A stretch of DNA of 64,000 nt from Otis tarda (lineage: Eukaryota > Chordata > Aves > Otidiformes > Otididae): the NCBI GenBank assembly GCA_026413225.1, contig CM048553.1, positions 18,166,501-18,230,500 of the forward strand, given 5' to 3'. Below, piece by piece: positions 24,501 to 39,500 of the stretch (within the stretch, counting starts at the first letter, position 1; every line of letters begins with the position of its first letter). Under the pieces are notes generated by a model. That model searched no databases. It worked only from the letters and a program-made list of their open reading frames with translations, and was not told the origin of the DNA. The position numbers and the translations under genes are program-made.

Positions 24501-27500
24501 CTAGTAATAGTAATAGCATGGGTTTTCTCAAGCAAAAGGATTATTCACTGACAACAGCCAGATGTTAATTATCTGCCTAAACCATTTAATCTACCTGGAA
24601 GTCATTTATTTCCCAAATTACATCCGAACTGTACACAGAAAAAAAATTAATTATGTAAAATAAAAATTTGCCATTTTTAATTTGTTATCAGTTATTCTGG
24701 ACTTCAACCATCAGTGCTTGAAGAAATTGCTGACTGAGACAAAGAGTGAAGGAAAAAAGCTACATGGATCCACAGATGTTTTTTTAAAGCATGTCACGTT
24801 CACCCAAATAACTGAGCACCAAGCACCTAAGGGACTTTTTGGCTATTGGTCACAGACAGAAAAAAAAAGAAAAAAAAAGAGGAAAATGTTTCCTTTAGAG
24901 ATTTCAAATGAATCACAGGAGAGGTTCAAGACTGGTAGAATTTGGTTTTCAGTCATCATTAAAAACTGAGGTGCATTTACTGACCAGCCACCGCCCTGGG
25001 AAGGATGCCCAGACCCTGTACAGGAGCGCTTATTCAGCTGCAAAAACACTTTTCTCATGTACTGTCACTCCTGGCCCAAACCTCTGGGAGAGAGACACCA
25101 GATCGAAACTCCTGACGGTGGCCAGATTGATCTCCTCTTGACACCAGGCGAGATGCTTTCTTCGGGGTGCCTTGGAGAAGCGTGAAATCTGCCATGTGGG
25201 GTCTGGAGGGTACCTTAAGGATGATCCTGCAATTCCTCCTGCCTTTGACAGGAGCATTTTTGCTGGACTCTCTGTCACGAGAAGGATGGGAGTACTCAGA
25301 GCACAGAGTGCTCCATTTAATGCTCCATCTTGGTCCAGTTCTCCCCTATCAAAGATGAGTAACAGCTCCAGTTCTCTTCTATTCAGACCTGTAATGACTG
25401 GATTGTACTCTAGTAACCACCATGAAACAAGAATGTCCATAAAAGTTAGGTCTAGTAAGGCTCATCTAACAGTATCCATATTTGAAATCTGGACCAACTG
25501 AAATGAGCCGCTGTGTCCATCAAGCAGAGGAACAGCATTGGAAGTGACAAAGTCCATTAATTCATTGCCAAACATATGGAGATGTTGCTTATCAAAGCAC
25601 TAGATAAAATCCAGTGGCGTTCTGGATCTAAAGCATATTCTTTGGAAAATTCTCCAATACAGATTCAACTTGAACTTCTTATTCCAGCAGAATTCGGATA
25701 GGAATTTGGGAGGCAAACTCATATTTTCCTACTCTGTTCTCACAGGCAACTGGGTAGATTTTTCTAATGTGCTGGATATTTGGATGTATATCCTTTTAAT
25801 GCACAATATGTAAGTTTGAAGTGCTGGAGGCAGTCTTAACTAAATCAAATTCATAGAACCATTGGCTGCTTTCCAAATTTTGCAAGTGAGATGTATGAGA
25901 AAAGAACTGAATCATCAAGGTATCCTCCTAATCTTTAGGAACAGGATGAGGAAGTTGTTTGTAATTTTAATTGGCAAGGAACAACAATTTGATTTAGAGA
26001 TACAAAAGGCAGAATGGAGCAACAATTTACTCTCGAATAGCATGAGCTTCAGAAAATACACAAATGTGAGAGTGACTCCATCTAGCCCAGTATACTGTCT
26101 CTAGCAAGTGGCCTAAACAGGTGCCCAGGAAGAATACAAAACAGGACAAGCACATACAACCTTCCTCCATGTATTCTCTCAGTCCCCAGTCATTTGTGGC
26201 TCACAGAAGTACCGGATGTTTTTTTTTTTTATCTTCCCTGGAATGCAGGTAAATCTTAACATCCTATGGCAAGGAGTTCCACAGCTTAAACGTTTCTGAA
26301 TAAGCAGCTGTTTGTAAGTTTAACTTCAGTCTTTCCAGACTCTGAACTGGACTGGCATAACTTATGTTCATCTGTGTGTATGCGCAATGTTCATGAGCTC
26401 GTGACTACAACTGTGTGAATCCAGGCACAGATTTACTGAGAAGATATTGTTAACACAGCCTGGAGGGGGATTTTTCTCTCCAGAAGAGACAGAGCAGTGG
26501 TCAGTGATTGCCAGGACACCTGTCCAAACTGCGGGTGCATTCACCTTTTATATTTAGACTTCAGTATGCAAGACCTCCAAGATTCATTTCTTAGAGGAAT
26601 GCAATTGCTAATTCATGTTGGACACTGAAGCAGTGCATGCTGCAGAAACCACTCTGGAGCTGCAAAGGTATGCTGGAAGGAATGAAAATGGAAACAAGAA
26701 ACGTCTGCTCTTTGTACTACAACACAAAGTGCCACACTGCTCTAGCACTGAACAAAGGACTTAGCAATGCTATTTCAACTAGAAGGACACTTTGCATAAT
26801 TTCTTCATACTGTACCTTGTAGATAACATCGATTTTTATTTTTATTTATAGACATTGCTATGGTAATCACAAATGTGTTAAAATGCATTTAATAAATGTG
26901 TTTAATTCATGTTAATAAATCATACCTTTCAACGCCATTTAACTTCCATTTGTGTTTTCTTGACATCAGGAGCCCACCACCCCATGCTCCCTAGAAGGCA
27001 AGAGACATTATCTTGATGAGAAGAGAGCTCTGCGTTTCTCCATGATGACATCTGTGCATTCACAGCAGTCTGGGGCCCTTTCTTTCTTCTTGCTGATGTG
27101 GCAGGTTTCAAAATGACCAGGCAGATGAGGCCTGAGGTATTTGCTGTACTAACAATTTTCTTCCAGTAGCTTGGAAGCAGCAGTTTATAGCCCATAATCT
27201 GAGTGCCAACCCTTATCGTCTGCTGACGCTGACACACTGGGCTGCCCCATGCTCTAACTAATGCAGAGCTGCTCCTGGGTAAGCTGCCTTTTCTCTGTCA
27301 GTGACTCAGTGACGGTAACAAACTAGACTGGGATCTCAGCTGCTCTGGTGAGTTTTCATGGTATTTCAGATCACTACTGCTTGCGCCCTACTCACTTGCT
27401 TTCGCTTGCAAAGATCTGAGACAAGCAGGCATTTCATGTGACATGGTAAATATGAATTCTTCCTTTGAGTTGGACTGATTTTGGCTGACACAGTAATCCA

Positions 27501-30500
27501 AAGGCAAGATACCCCAGCCCTACAGAAATTTAATTACTCAACCTTTTCGGAGAAAGGATTTGCAAAAATGACACAAAAGCTGTTCTAGGGCTGAAAGATG
27601 ATACTTGAGAAAGATTTATTGGCAACAACCCAGACAAAGTTCATTAGCCAATCTGATAAATTTCTCTAGCATTTGTATTAATCTGTTCAGCAATTTGGGG
27701 TACTTTACTCCAGAAAAAATGTAGCCTTTTCCTTATGCATTTATTTTGCAGGTGCTGCAGAAGCTGAGCCAGTGCTCAGTACGGTTCTTATGTATTTTTT
27801 TCTACTAATGCTATTTAAAGATAAAGCCAAAGGCCAAAAGCACGCAAACTAGGTCATCTTAAGTGTCCCACTTGCTAAAAGTACTGCACAGTCACAGCTC
27901 CTGAAATGTTCCCCTGACCTGAGCCTTTCAGAGAAATGGGAAGTCTGTGCTGGGATGTTACACTTAATTACAGGAACCAAATACAATGGTTCTGTACCAG
28001 ATGACACTGTCCAAAATGAACAAATTAATGCCAATACACCTTGCAACCCAGCCCCCCACGACACTTACATCCACGTGCATCCAGATTTTGTACTTCTTGC
28101 AGATGTCTGCAATAGCTATGAGAGGATCAAACGCTCCATACACTGTTGTCCCAGCTGTGGCACTCACCAGAAAAGGAACAAATCCCTGAAAGAAAGCAGA
28201 GGCATCGGGCAAGGTCAGAGTGCTGCAGCCTCTTCAGCCTGCAGCAGCCCTGACTCCTCTTCTGCTGCCTCCACAGTGAGCCCACAAGTGTCTCCTAGAG
28301 GACATACCTGCTACATTGCACTGTTTTTTCAGTGATATTACAATTTCTACCTTAAGGTGGCAGCAAACTTTCAACCCAGCATCCTCCATTTACTAGGACG
28401 CATGAGACAGGTAAGGGCTCAGAAAAACAATTCTCTTCCATGCTACCTGCCTGAAACAAAAAGGTCTGCTCTGCATGATGTTGGCTAAAACAAACCTCAC
28501 CCAGACACTGCAGTGCAAGAAATATCTCTGGCGGACTGTGCCCTGGGCTGTATGATAATTATCCCAGTGAGTGTCTGAACGTGTGGTGGCCCAGTCCTGT
28601 CATAGACTATTGCCATGCCGCCTTCCATTTTTATCTATTATATTGCTTTTCTTTAACAAAGCAAGCTTTAAATGAAAATAAATTAAAGATTAATGAAAGA
28701 TTTGTGTTACTAACGAGCTTTGAATGCTGCGTTTCTAATGATTATTTACATAAATGTAGTTGAAGGCATAGGGCTAATTTAATTGCATACTTTAATCTGT
28801 TGTTTTAATTCTAGCTTCTATTAATTAACACATACAAAAGCAGTGCATTTTTAGAGATGTGTGGATTTGAGTTTATCTTCCATTGTTTTGATGACTATGA
28901 GGAATACTTTCAACACATTAAAATACATACAAATTACCCAAATGATTACTCTGTTTTTGCCAATATTCAGCTGAGGAACTGCATCATAGGCTGATAATAG
29001 AAAAAAAAAGGAGGATGTTATGCAGAGGAACACATTAAAAAAAGCCAAATAGCTCATGGAGATTATAAAGTAGCTCTAAATTTTCTCAGCAACTCTTGCC
29101 TCTCAAGTTGCCAGACTACATTTCTGAGAAATAAATCAAAAGTTAATGGGCAAGCCTATGTTGTTTTACCAAGGAAAGCAAAAAAAAAAACCTAGCTGTA
29201 TCATTCTTGGGTTTTGTTTTTCTTTTTTTTTTTTGGAAGCAGAAAAGCTAGTAGACTTACTTTTTGTTTGGCCTCAAGAATTCTTCTTTCAAGGTCTGAT
29301 GGGATCATTTTCCCTCTGCAGCAAGAGAGAGTTATATTAGAAATCTGACCTTGCAACCAGCTCTTGCTGCTACATCTTCACTAACTGGAAACCCAAATAA
29401 GCAACAAAGTGACTTTTTTTTGCCCAAGGCTCATGCAGCGCTCCAGAGCACAGGAAGACTCTGACCATTAGTCTGAGTTTCTACCCTAATTATTTTGTCA
29501 ACCAGTTTGTATCAACATGTTGACCATAACTGAGAGGAGTTATCTCATGGCCACCCTTAATTAAAGACTGATGTTGCTCCATGGAGCCTCCTCGTCCTGT
29601 TTGATGTTACAGCCCTGGGAATATGCTCCAGGCTCCCAGGGAGAGGCTCAACTCAGGATCCCAAGAAGCTCGCTGGGTGCCAAACCCCATGGTTCCCTTT
29701 CAGCAGGCACAAAAAAATGCCAGCTGAGCTGCATGGCCTTGAGCAGCGCAACAGCTCTCGTGTAAGCAGTCGTTTCTGTATTTCCATCCGAGGGATGAAC
29801 TCATTTCAGGGCGACTGTTCCACAGTTCAGTGCATTAAACGTTCGCATTTCCTTGAAGCAGGACAGGTGAAAAAGCTACCAGTCTGGACTCATGAAATGC
29901 ACTCTCAAACCCTTTGTACTGACGGGATACCGTATTTGCAACACTTTTAGTATGAACCATTCACAGGAGATTCAGACTCAGCAGTATAAGGCTTGAAGGC
30001 TAATTTATGAAATCCTGTAAGTGAATTAGGCACAAGGTAAAACAGTGCTGACACTGAATACTGAGGTTAAGCTTTTTCTTTGCTTTAGCCAGAAGCAAGA
30101 CTAGCTAAGAAGAGAGTCTGCGTAACAGCAATAAAAACATGACAGCTCCCCACATTGCAGAAACAAACTCGTCACTGGATTTAAGTGTTGTCCACTTAGA
30201 TTTTTATGTGTATATGCACTTTAAAGGACTTTTTCAGTTTTTAGTATAGTCTGACACGTTTTCTATAACTAAAGCACTGTTCCTGTTGCTATAAAAAACT
30301 CCCTTTACTAGAGCTCAAAATAGCAGTTTTAGGAAAACAAATAAAACCATGAGTTTTATTTCTGTTTTCACATAAAAAGACCCTCAAGTGTTTTCATGAC
30401 ATTTGGATGGATGTAAATTAAAAAAAAAATCACTAATTTATAGTAATAAGATACTGCTAGGTTTTATAAGTTTTCATCCTTACACAGCTCACAATAAGTC

Positions 30501-33500
30501 CATAATTATTTCAGTAGAAATGGATTTGTACTGCTGAGTTTTTTGCAAAATCTGTCTAAAAATTAGGTTTTTCTCATAGAAGTTCAAGGTCTAAAGAGTA
30601 TTCAACTAAATTGTGAGTTCTCCCCAGTTATATGACATGTTCAGAGAAAAACAGTAGTTATCTTCTCTTCAAAAACTGTTTCTGAGATCATTAGGGGAAT
30701 AAAGAAAAAAAAAAGCATGCCAAAGGAAGGCAACGAGTTCCTCCTCCAAACATAGTTTCGATGTTGGTCTTAAATGATTTCTAATGTATTGAGCTTGTGC
30801 ATACAAACACAGAGCTTGGCATAATCTCTCGTTGCCAAAAGATTTTACCAAGACAAGTGATTACCCAGCCCCTGGTTATGTTGCGTACGCCAAGCTTTAC
30901 CAAAGAGCAAGCAGTAGGTTGGCTTTGGGACAGGCAGAAGAGACTCAGCAGCAAAAGGACACTGAGGATTGAATAAGTGTTGGTGTCAAAGTCTTCTCAT
31001 ATTACCTGCATCTGTACACAGTCTTCACTGGTGCAACACCATACCAAACTGTTTTGACCCCAAATCTGTAGGTAATTTGCTATTGCTACCAAGACATCTG
31101 TATGGTAGTAAAAGAGGGAACAGCCTCTTTACATATGGTTGTCCAGTCTGGAATATGAGCAAGAATATGATGTTCTGCGTGTTCTCCTAGCTTGAAATTC
31201 ACCACACATTTACATAGTCCCATGACAGAGCAAAACAAGGCAAACTTGGCGGGTATGAGTCAGGATGGGGAAGAGATGAGCCACCAAGAAGTGTGCGTGG
31301 TCACACTGGAAACATCAAAAAGATCTCATGGTGCTCCTTCACCCTCCCATAGGTCCACATTTTCACAGAGGGTCCTCTCCTCTGCACAAGCCCACATTCT
31401 GCGTAAACGACCTGCTTTATCCTGGTGGTATCTGCTGGGATTTGGTGAGACATACAGTAATCCTGCTGTTTACTTCAGGGTGGGCAGGGTAAGCTTTGTG
31501 GTCTTTACAGAAAATAATCAAGCTGAATTTACACAAGAAGAAAAGGAAGTCACGATTTTATTGATCCATTTCTGTGTTTAGTGAATAGAAATAATCAGAG
31601 GTTTATTTTGATGTGTGTTGGTTGTGTTGTTGTTGTCATTAATTCCTCTTCAGGGTGCGTTCAGTCTTTTTTTTTAATAGAGATAATAACCTCATAAGTC
31701 TATAGGCAGGTGCTGTGATTAGCACTGTAAATTGCTTAGCTGATGTTCTTCCTTTAATGTGGGAGCAGAGTATTTTGATAGGAGTAAAACTTTCTACTTA
31801 AGCTAAAGCCATAAATAATTCAATACCTTATAACAACGATATTTTGGACTCATAGTAAGAGCATATTCTATTGAAAAGATTCTCAGTAGAATCATTAAGG
31901 ACTGTTCTATTAATTTTTGTCCCATAGAAAGCATGTTTTCCCTAAAATTGAAAATCTTTATCAGAACATGTTGACTTTGTTAATATTCCTTTGCTTTCTC
32001 AAAATGGGTTTTTATAGAGAATGAAAATCTTCTAACTGGATGAGTTAAACAAGAAGTTATCTACCACTGGTTTTGTACTGCTGATGGGACCTGTAGGTTA
32101 GGTGTCTTCTGTGCTACTCCTTTCTATGGGCCATACCCTTCCTTGGCGATGCTGCCAAGACCCTTCTCTCCACATCCCATCGCAGAGGTGTCCCCATCAA
32201 GGGCACTGCGGTAAATGTGTCCAACTGAGAAGGACGGTGAGAGCATGAAGTAACAGAATTACATCAGCAAATGTACCTCAACATTTTACTGCTTTAAAAC
32301 GCCCACCTCAGTTCATTTTAATGGATCAAAATGGGAGTGTCTAAATGCTCCATTTTTGACCAAAACAAGCTTCTTCCTCATTTCTTAGCAAAAAGCCAAG
32401 AATGATTGTTAGTTGGACTTTTTGTTTCACTTCAGGATGAACGAAAAAGAAATATCAGAAATCCCTGAAGAAGAGAACTGTAAGATTTCCTATGAGGTCC
32501 AAAAACTGAATTGTAAAGAAGCTACTGACAGAGCCAGTTCCTGAAGTGGGATAAACCACTGTAAGGCTGCTAAAGATATCAGCGCTATGAAGAATTATAC
32601 CAACTGTTGACTGCATCCTACATGCTCTCTCTGAGCTGAGCACCTCATGATGCTCTTCTATGCACCAATAAAAAGAGCCGTATTTGGCATCTTTACTTAC
32701 CTTTCATCACATCTAATCAGAATCACACTATCTGTACCAATACCCAAGGCTGCAGCTCCTTTCTTCACAGAAAAGTGACTCTGAAAAAATACAGCTATTA
32801 TTAATTACTATTTTTATGATGATTTCTTATCCAATTTAATAGAAAACACTACAGTCTTGCAAGCCCTTCGGCAAGTAGTCCCACACAGGCAGTAATTCTC
32901 TTCACAGACTTTTTGGAAACAAATCACTGTAATTTGAGCTTCCTATCAGGTCACTACAGTCAATTAGAGAAACAGCAATCACGCTAATCTGGATTTACTC
33001 CTGGAATATTAAATACACAACTGTGGCTGATGATGGACCAAAATTCTGTTCTTGATGCATACTTGCAGCTTCTATTGCTTGTACAGATTCAGCTATGAAC
33101 TTGATTCACTGAAACAAAAAACTCTCCCCTACAGAATTCATTTAGCTTGTGATGTGCTTCTGCTATGTAACTTCTGGCCAAATAATATACTGGGAGAAAT
33201 TATGATAGGAAGTTTAATTGTGATCTCATGCCAGTGAAAGCTAGTAGTAGCTCCCATTAATAAACAGAGCTACTATAGTTTAAAATCAAAACTGGGCTAT
33301 TAGTAAGACTGTTAGTTAACGTGTACATACAGAATAAAAAGTGGAAGTAACATAATGGAGTGCAAGTGAGACTAATATTCTCTAGCTCATATGACTTAAC
33401 TCCTGAGACAGTGTTGGTTTATAACTCTAATTTAAATCCTAGTGATTATGATAATGAAATCATTTTATATCAAATTATACCACCAAGAATCTGATTTTTA

Positions 33501-36500
33501 TTAAACACAGCTGCAACAGTATTGTCCAAAGTAATTTTAATGACAGATTATTAAATGTTAAAAAAATGGAAATTCTTTGCATATACTACAGTACCATTAG
33601 CTCAGGATGTAATACTATTAAAAAGATCATGGAGATAAAAATCTAACAGGGTTTTTTTTAGGTGTCTGAGATGTTAAAGAAGAAAGGAAGACATATTGGC
33701 TGTGGAAATAGAGAAGCAGACCACAAAGCAGAGAAGTAACCACTGGTGCTTTGTCAAGTGAGTATCTGGCTTCAACCGTAATGAGAGGAACAGAGAGCTA
33801 CAGGGGGAGAGATGGGCACAGTGGTTACACGTCTGCCTCAGTGAAAGGCTGTGAAGTCAGTGGGATTTCACTGCGTACTCAAGGGCCCCCTTCATAATGA
33901 ACACTTTGAGAAATGAAAATCGATTCTAAATCAACTTTATGAAAGAGAGAGGAAGAAGAGTAGAACTGCAACATTTACCTTCAATTTAATAAGTAAAAAG
34001 AAGCATTTTAAAAATCACTCGGGGGGGGTGGTGGTGGTGGTGGTAATTATTGTTAACAGTCCTGACTGCTGTGGTTAAGGCTGCACAAGAGTTTCCACTC
34101 CAAAGTCCGTTTTTCATATGCCCATATCTCACCGTTTTGGCTGAAATGCCTCAAGTTTTCACGATGCCCATAGAGTTTTTCAATGTTCAGACACTGTGAA
34201 GAAGTTCAGATTGTTCTGGAGCCACGATTCACTGATGACACACAATCTGAAAATAGTTCTTCAAGTGAATGGTATTTTTCATACCATGTTAATTTTTTTT
34301 TAATGCAATGGGTTGATACAGTTTTTCCCCATGGAGCACGGCTGCAGTACACCAATGATGTGTACTGCACAGCCGCTGACCACCTTGTCTAGATCTAAAA
34401 TCGGGTTTTAAGGCCCTAGTACAACAAACTCTCCCAGCCCCTGAACTAAGTACATTCTGAAATGTAAACCTATGCATGTCGGACTGACTTCTGCACAAGC
34501 GCATCATCAAATGAAACACATATCCATGTGCTTAGATGAGCAGCAAGGGAACTGTGCCTGTGCTTCAGTGTTTTGCTGTTCATCGCAGCTAGCCTAATCA
34601 GGCTGAAGTCATCACGTAGGCTCACTCTGTGGTCAGGGAGGGAGACAGGCACTCCAGGGAAGGATTCATCCAGCATAAGGGTTGCTGTTGTGGAGTGGGT
34701 GCTGAATGACACCAGGTGAGGAGATGTCTATCCCTTCACTATGGACCAAGCCCTGTGACATCTACTGTCCTCGAGCAGGAAGTGTACAGCACCTGCAGGT
34801 ACCAGTGCTCTGGAAACTGGTAGATATTTGATTTTAACACAATGTTACTGTCTAGCCTATTCAAACTACAGGTTAGTGATATGCTCAGGTTAGAGATGGA
34901 GTTTGTCCTGCTGTGTTTCTAGCTGGAGTCACAAAGTGCTAGGGAGTAATTATACATCAAACATCATGGGCCTGCTCAGTATCACACTGGTATTTTTCAT
35001 GGCACGTTCTTTATTTCATTAAGCTGAATTTGTGAACAAACACATTTCCAGGAGCTTCATCAGCGTCACTAAAATCAGTGGACTCTTCCCAAGTACAAAT
35101 GCACTGTAGATTAAGGCTTGGACTGGAATCAATCCACAAACCTCTCTACTTGGAAGATACTGAAGTCTCTTCCCAGCCTTGCAGGTCTCCCAGGGCCCCA
35201 CGATGCAGCAGTGCAACTGCATGAGAACAGGGAGGAGGAGAGACCATGAAGAAGCTACCAGCATCTGGAGGCTTACAAAAAATTCCCAAGTTTAGGAAGA
35301 CATCTTTGAACTTTGCAAAAACTGAAACAGAGCTAGAATATTGCCAGCATAATGACAGTTCATTGAGATGCTATTTGAAGCTAGAATTGAATTAATATAC
35401 TTTAAAAAAATCAATCTGGTTTGTTTACTCATGTATTACACAAACCAATGTGCACATATTGAGGGTAGATATATAAATACAAGTAGAGACGTACGACTGA
35501 AGAGTCACAGATAAGTTTCACTGTGTTTTGAGTCAACGACATTACACTGATGACTTTTGCTCCTTATTCCATACTAGTTAAAATAGATTTACTCCTGTAA
35601 TTTGTTTTTCTAATAAAAAATAGAACTATTCAAAATGCTTTAAAAAAAATACAGATTTGAATGGCTTACTATGAGGAAGAAAATTAAGCCCATGTGCTCA
35701 AAGGCATCCACTGGAAAATGGCCAAGCTCAGCTGCCTCATTGAGAAGTCTCATGGCACTGCTAAAACAGCACTGGGGAAAAAATGAATGTCGTGCTGATA
35801 GCTCACTTGCCTGAAGGCTTTTTACAGACTGAAGGGAATTCAGTGGTCAGGAACCAAAACAGGTTTAAGGACAGATTGGAAAGAAATACAGAAGTCTGTG
35901 TACAGACGGGCAAATGCAATTACTATTTCTAAACAAATTTTGAATATGAAATTGCTCAATCTGTGTATTCAGTCACAGATATACGACTGCTATTACATTT
36001 TTGTGTCTCAGGGTAACATCAGAGGAATTGCTCCAACTGCCTGAGTCCCTAAAAGAGCTGGGATGAAAGTGAAAATGGAAAAAATACAGTTTTAAGCACA
36101 AAGAAAACTTTCCTAATGATGATGAATGTTAAACTTTGTTTTAATATTCCTGGGATGGCACTGAAAGTTTGGTTGTCTGTGTAACACAGAAGTACACAGA
36201 GAGAAATATAAAGGTCAAAGAGAAGGAAAGGCTTGCAGAAATAAGTCTTAGACAGAACTACTGACAGATTCAGCTGGGCTAATGGGGAAGAAGGGCATTA
36301 ATTGTGACGCTCTAGGGAAGATGGGGGCTGCAGACTGTTTGGCCACACAGAGACATGAGCTTGAACACCATCTTTCACAACACAGCCATGTAGGAGCTAC
36401 ACAGATCTGAAGTCTTATGGTGGGAGAAGCAGGGTCAAAAGGGGAGGATGGGGGCAGACTGCCTGATGCCAGTCGTGAAGAAAAACTGAAGTTAGGAGAA

Positions 36501-39500
36501 GCTGGTAGGACCAGAGTCTCACCACTGTCCTGTGCTTGCCAGAGGCAGGAGGACATGCAGGGTGAAGTGCACTGTCACTGCGGCTTTTGCCCACCCTCCC
36601 CCCATGCAGTGCTGCGGTGCAAAAGGGTGCATGGAAGACTACAAATATATCCCCAATAGAGAAGAACCTCAATTTGCCTCTGCAAAGAAATGCAGAATTG
36701 AATGAATTAAAATTAAATGGTGAAGGAGAAGGCACAGAGTATTAGTCACCATTAGTGACAAAAGCGTATTATTAGTCAGGAGAAAAAAAAAAGGTGATCT
36801 TGAGTCAGGGGAATCTTCCCTTTGTCTAAAATTTCAAATGCTGTTGGGAATAAGTTTGTTTGTTTTTTCATAGTTAGCTTTGTAAAGTAAAAACACATTG
36901 TAAATTTATTACAGGTGTAATAATGAATAGGCCTTTTGGAAAAAAAGAAGAATTAAAATAATTTAAAATGTTATTACGCTGAAAAGTATGGCATTGTTAT
37001 CTTAAATGGACAGTGCTTCAATATACAGATGCTTCTATTTTTATAGCTTGCTAAATTAATTGCTCATAATCTGTTGTGGTTGAAGCTGTCAGGAAGAACC
37101 ATCCTAATGCCGTGAGCGCCAGAGGCCATGGCTGGTTTTTCAGATTGCAGTTTCTCTCTGCTCACATAAATTCAGAGTGGCAAAAGCTTTGTGGAGGGAG
37201 CTCATGAGGAGTGAGTTCCCAGATGCTGTGCAAGCCAAGCCATCCAGCAGCCAAAACCTCTCCAAGGTCTGCAAATTTGGTCGCTGGCACCCCGGTGCTC
37301 TGCAGACCTGGACCCCCAGTCTCACTCCATCAGTCACATGCCAGCAAAGGAGGCACACACACTTTCCTCTCCATCTCCCCTGGACTTTAATAATGTGAGA
37401 TCCCTGGATGTGTAGGCTGGGCTACTTCTTTCTTAATTTTAATAAACTAAAACTGTCTGTCTGGTCTAGGCTTGCTGTCCAGGCTCCCTCAATAGTGGGG
37501 AAGGAAAGGTATCTCCAGGAGGCATCTCATCCTCAAGGCTTTGGCACCCATTTTAGACTAGGACGAGCTGTCTTCTGCAGATCTCACTCTCTTTTTATTG
37601 GCTATAAAAAGTGCATAGACTAACTCAGATTAAATGCCTATGCTTTAGGTGATTAAAGTTAAGTGACATGAATCCTGTCTTTAATGTCTCATTGTAAGCA
37701 ATAGCTTTTCCTTCAATTATCTACAAAAAGAGTATACAGTGTCCCATCACATTTTTAAATGATACATGTTTGTTATTTAGCTACTGCTATTCAGTTTTTA
37801 AGGTTATTTTTTAATGTCAGGGGAGAAATTAATATATTAATGTTTTTGCACAACATACTAATATTTCCATCTTCTGCATTTTAGAAATCCATAACTTCAC
37901 ACTGCTTTTCTAATCCAGCAAGACTCACAACTTGTTTTTTTTCCCATGCGGATAGTTTTACAGCATTATCTGTGGGTGAGAAACATTGCACTGAGCTCAG
38001 GAGGATCCTGTGGCTGTGTAGAAGTCGGGAGATATCGCCCAGATGAAGGATTAGACCCAAACGATGAATGTCTCCTTCGGGACAGGCTGCCCTAGAGCAC
38101 TGCTTTTCTGGAAAATCGTTTTGCTTTGATTTGAATGGAGTCACTTGAATTAAGTTGCTCTTCAAACAAGATTAACTTTTTCACCATTTCCCTCTGGCTT
38201 CAAATAACACCAAGCAATACTTTTCTAGTTATTATGGATTAGGTAATGCAAAGACAGAATGTGTGAATGTTGGAGTTTGATTTTCAGTTTCCTTAGACAG
38301 AAACAAAAATTTTCTCTACTTACTCTGTACGCTTAGAAGTAAAACTTACAGGTTCATAATTTACACCAACAAATGGAAAATATGATCTCCAGGCTCCTAA
38401 AATCTTTCCCTGGAAGTCACACAACACAGTTCACCCCTGGGAGAGCTTCTTGCAGATGCTGTTCCTGGAAACTGCCTCCTAAGTAGCCTGGCTAGAGGAC
38501 AACACTACGTGCCACAAAGTGGCGGGACTACAGGTGAGCTTTTCATTCTGCACAGAAACCAAACCAAAACCTTCCATAGGCTGTGTGAAACTGAAGTCTG
38601 TTGAGTAGTCTGCTTTGAGACAGAAGTCACTTTAATTTCCTTCTGTCTCCATTTTAGATTTCAGAAACTGTTCAGACAAAAACTTTGCCAAAGCCACTCT
38701 TCTCCCACAGCTACTGGTGCAGTTTGCTGTATTCCCTGCAAGTAATGGGTTTGTCCACGGGGGGAAATCAGCATGCAAGAAGCTGAAGGGGGTGGGAAAT
38801 TAGGAAAGCTGATGTGGACTACATGAGAACAGTCTTCTGGGTTGGAGAACAGCACAGATGAAGAAATATCTATGTCTTTCCAATTATGTCTAGCTTTTTT
38901 CCATGCCCTGAACTACGGACTGAGTCTGTATAGCCCCCAATGAAACATCGAGTCCATAGAAAAGCTGCAAGTGTCTTCAGATATTTTTACACTGTCAAAT
39001 AAAAAACACAAGGACTGTTTTGTAGCCTGAACCCAACCAGTTCTCTACAGCTAAACCTTTCCCCTCTGCTCTCCTTTCCTCCTCAGAGTAAAGGGACTTT
39101 GTCCTTTTCTCCTGCTAGGGGTGATCCCTGCTCCATGCTGTTCCCAGCTACTGCAGGACGCTGTCTAAGAGAGTGCTAGTTGGCCAGTCACAACAGAGAA
39201 TGGGTTAAAATTTAACAGAACTCGCCTTAAAGACAAACTGACCAATGGAAATATTCCGAGAAGGCAGCTCTCCCTTTCAGCTGCTTTCTCCACACTGAAA
39301 AAGGGATGTGCTCAGCTGAACACTCAGAGCAGCCTAAAGCTGACGCACTGGAACACAGGAGGAGGCCTTCATCTTAGATTTTTCATTGTGCTTGAAATGA
39401 TAGACTAAAATAGGTTTTTACAACTGGCATCCATCACTTTTACTCCTCTGAGTCAAGGTCTCTTGTGTCACGTGCAGTGCAGAACAGCTGTCCTGAAGGA

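Noticed and set aside
25030-25440. 136-codon minus-strand open frame in GAD2 intron 11
   Set aside because: It is same-strand as GAD2 but has no fitting splice phase, no known domain, and would disrupt the exon 11-12 junction, which is intact without it.
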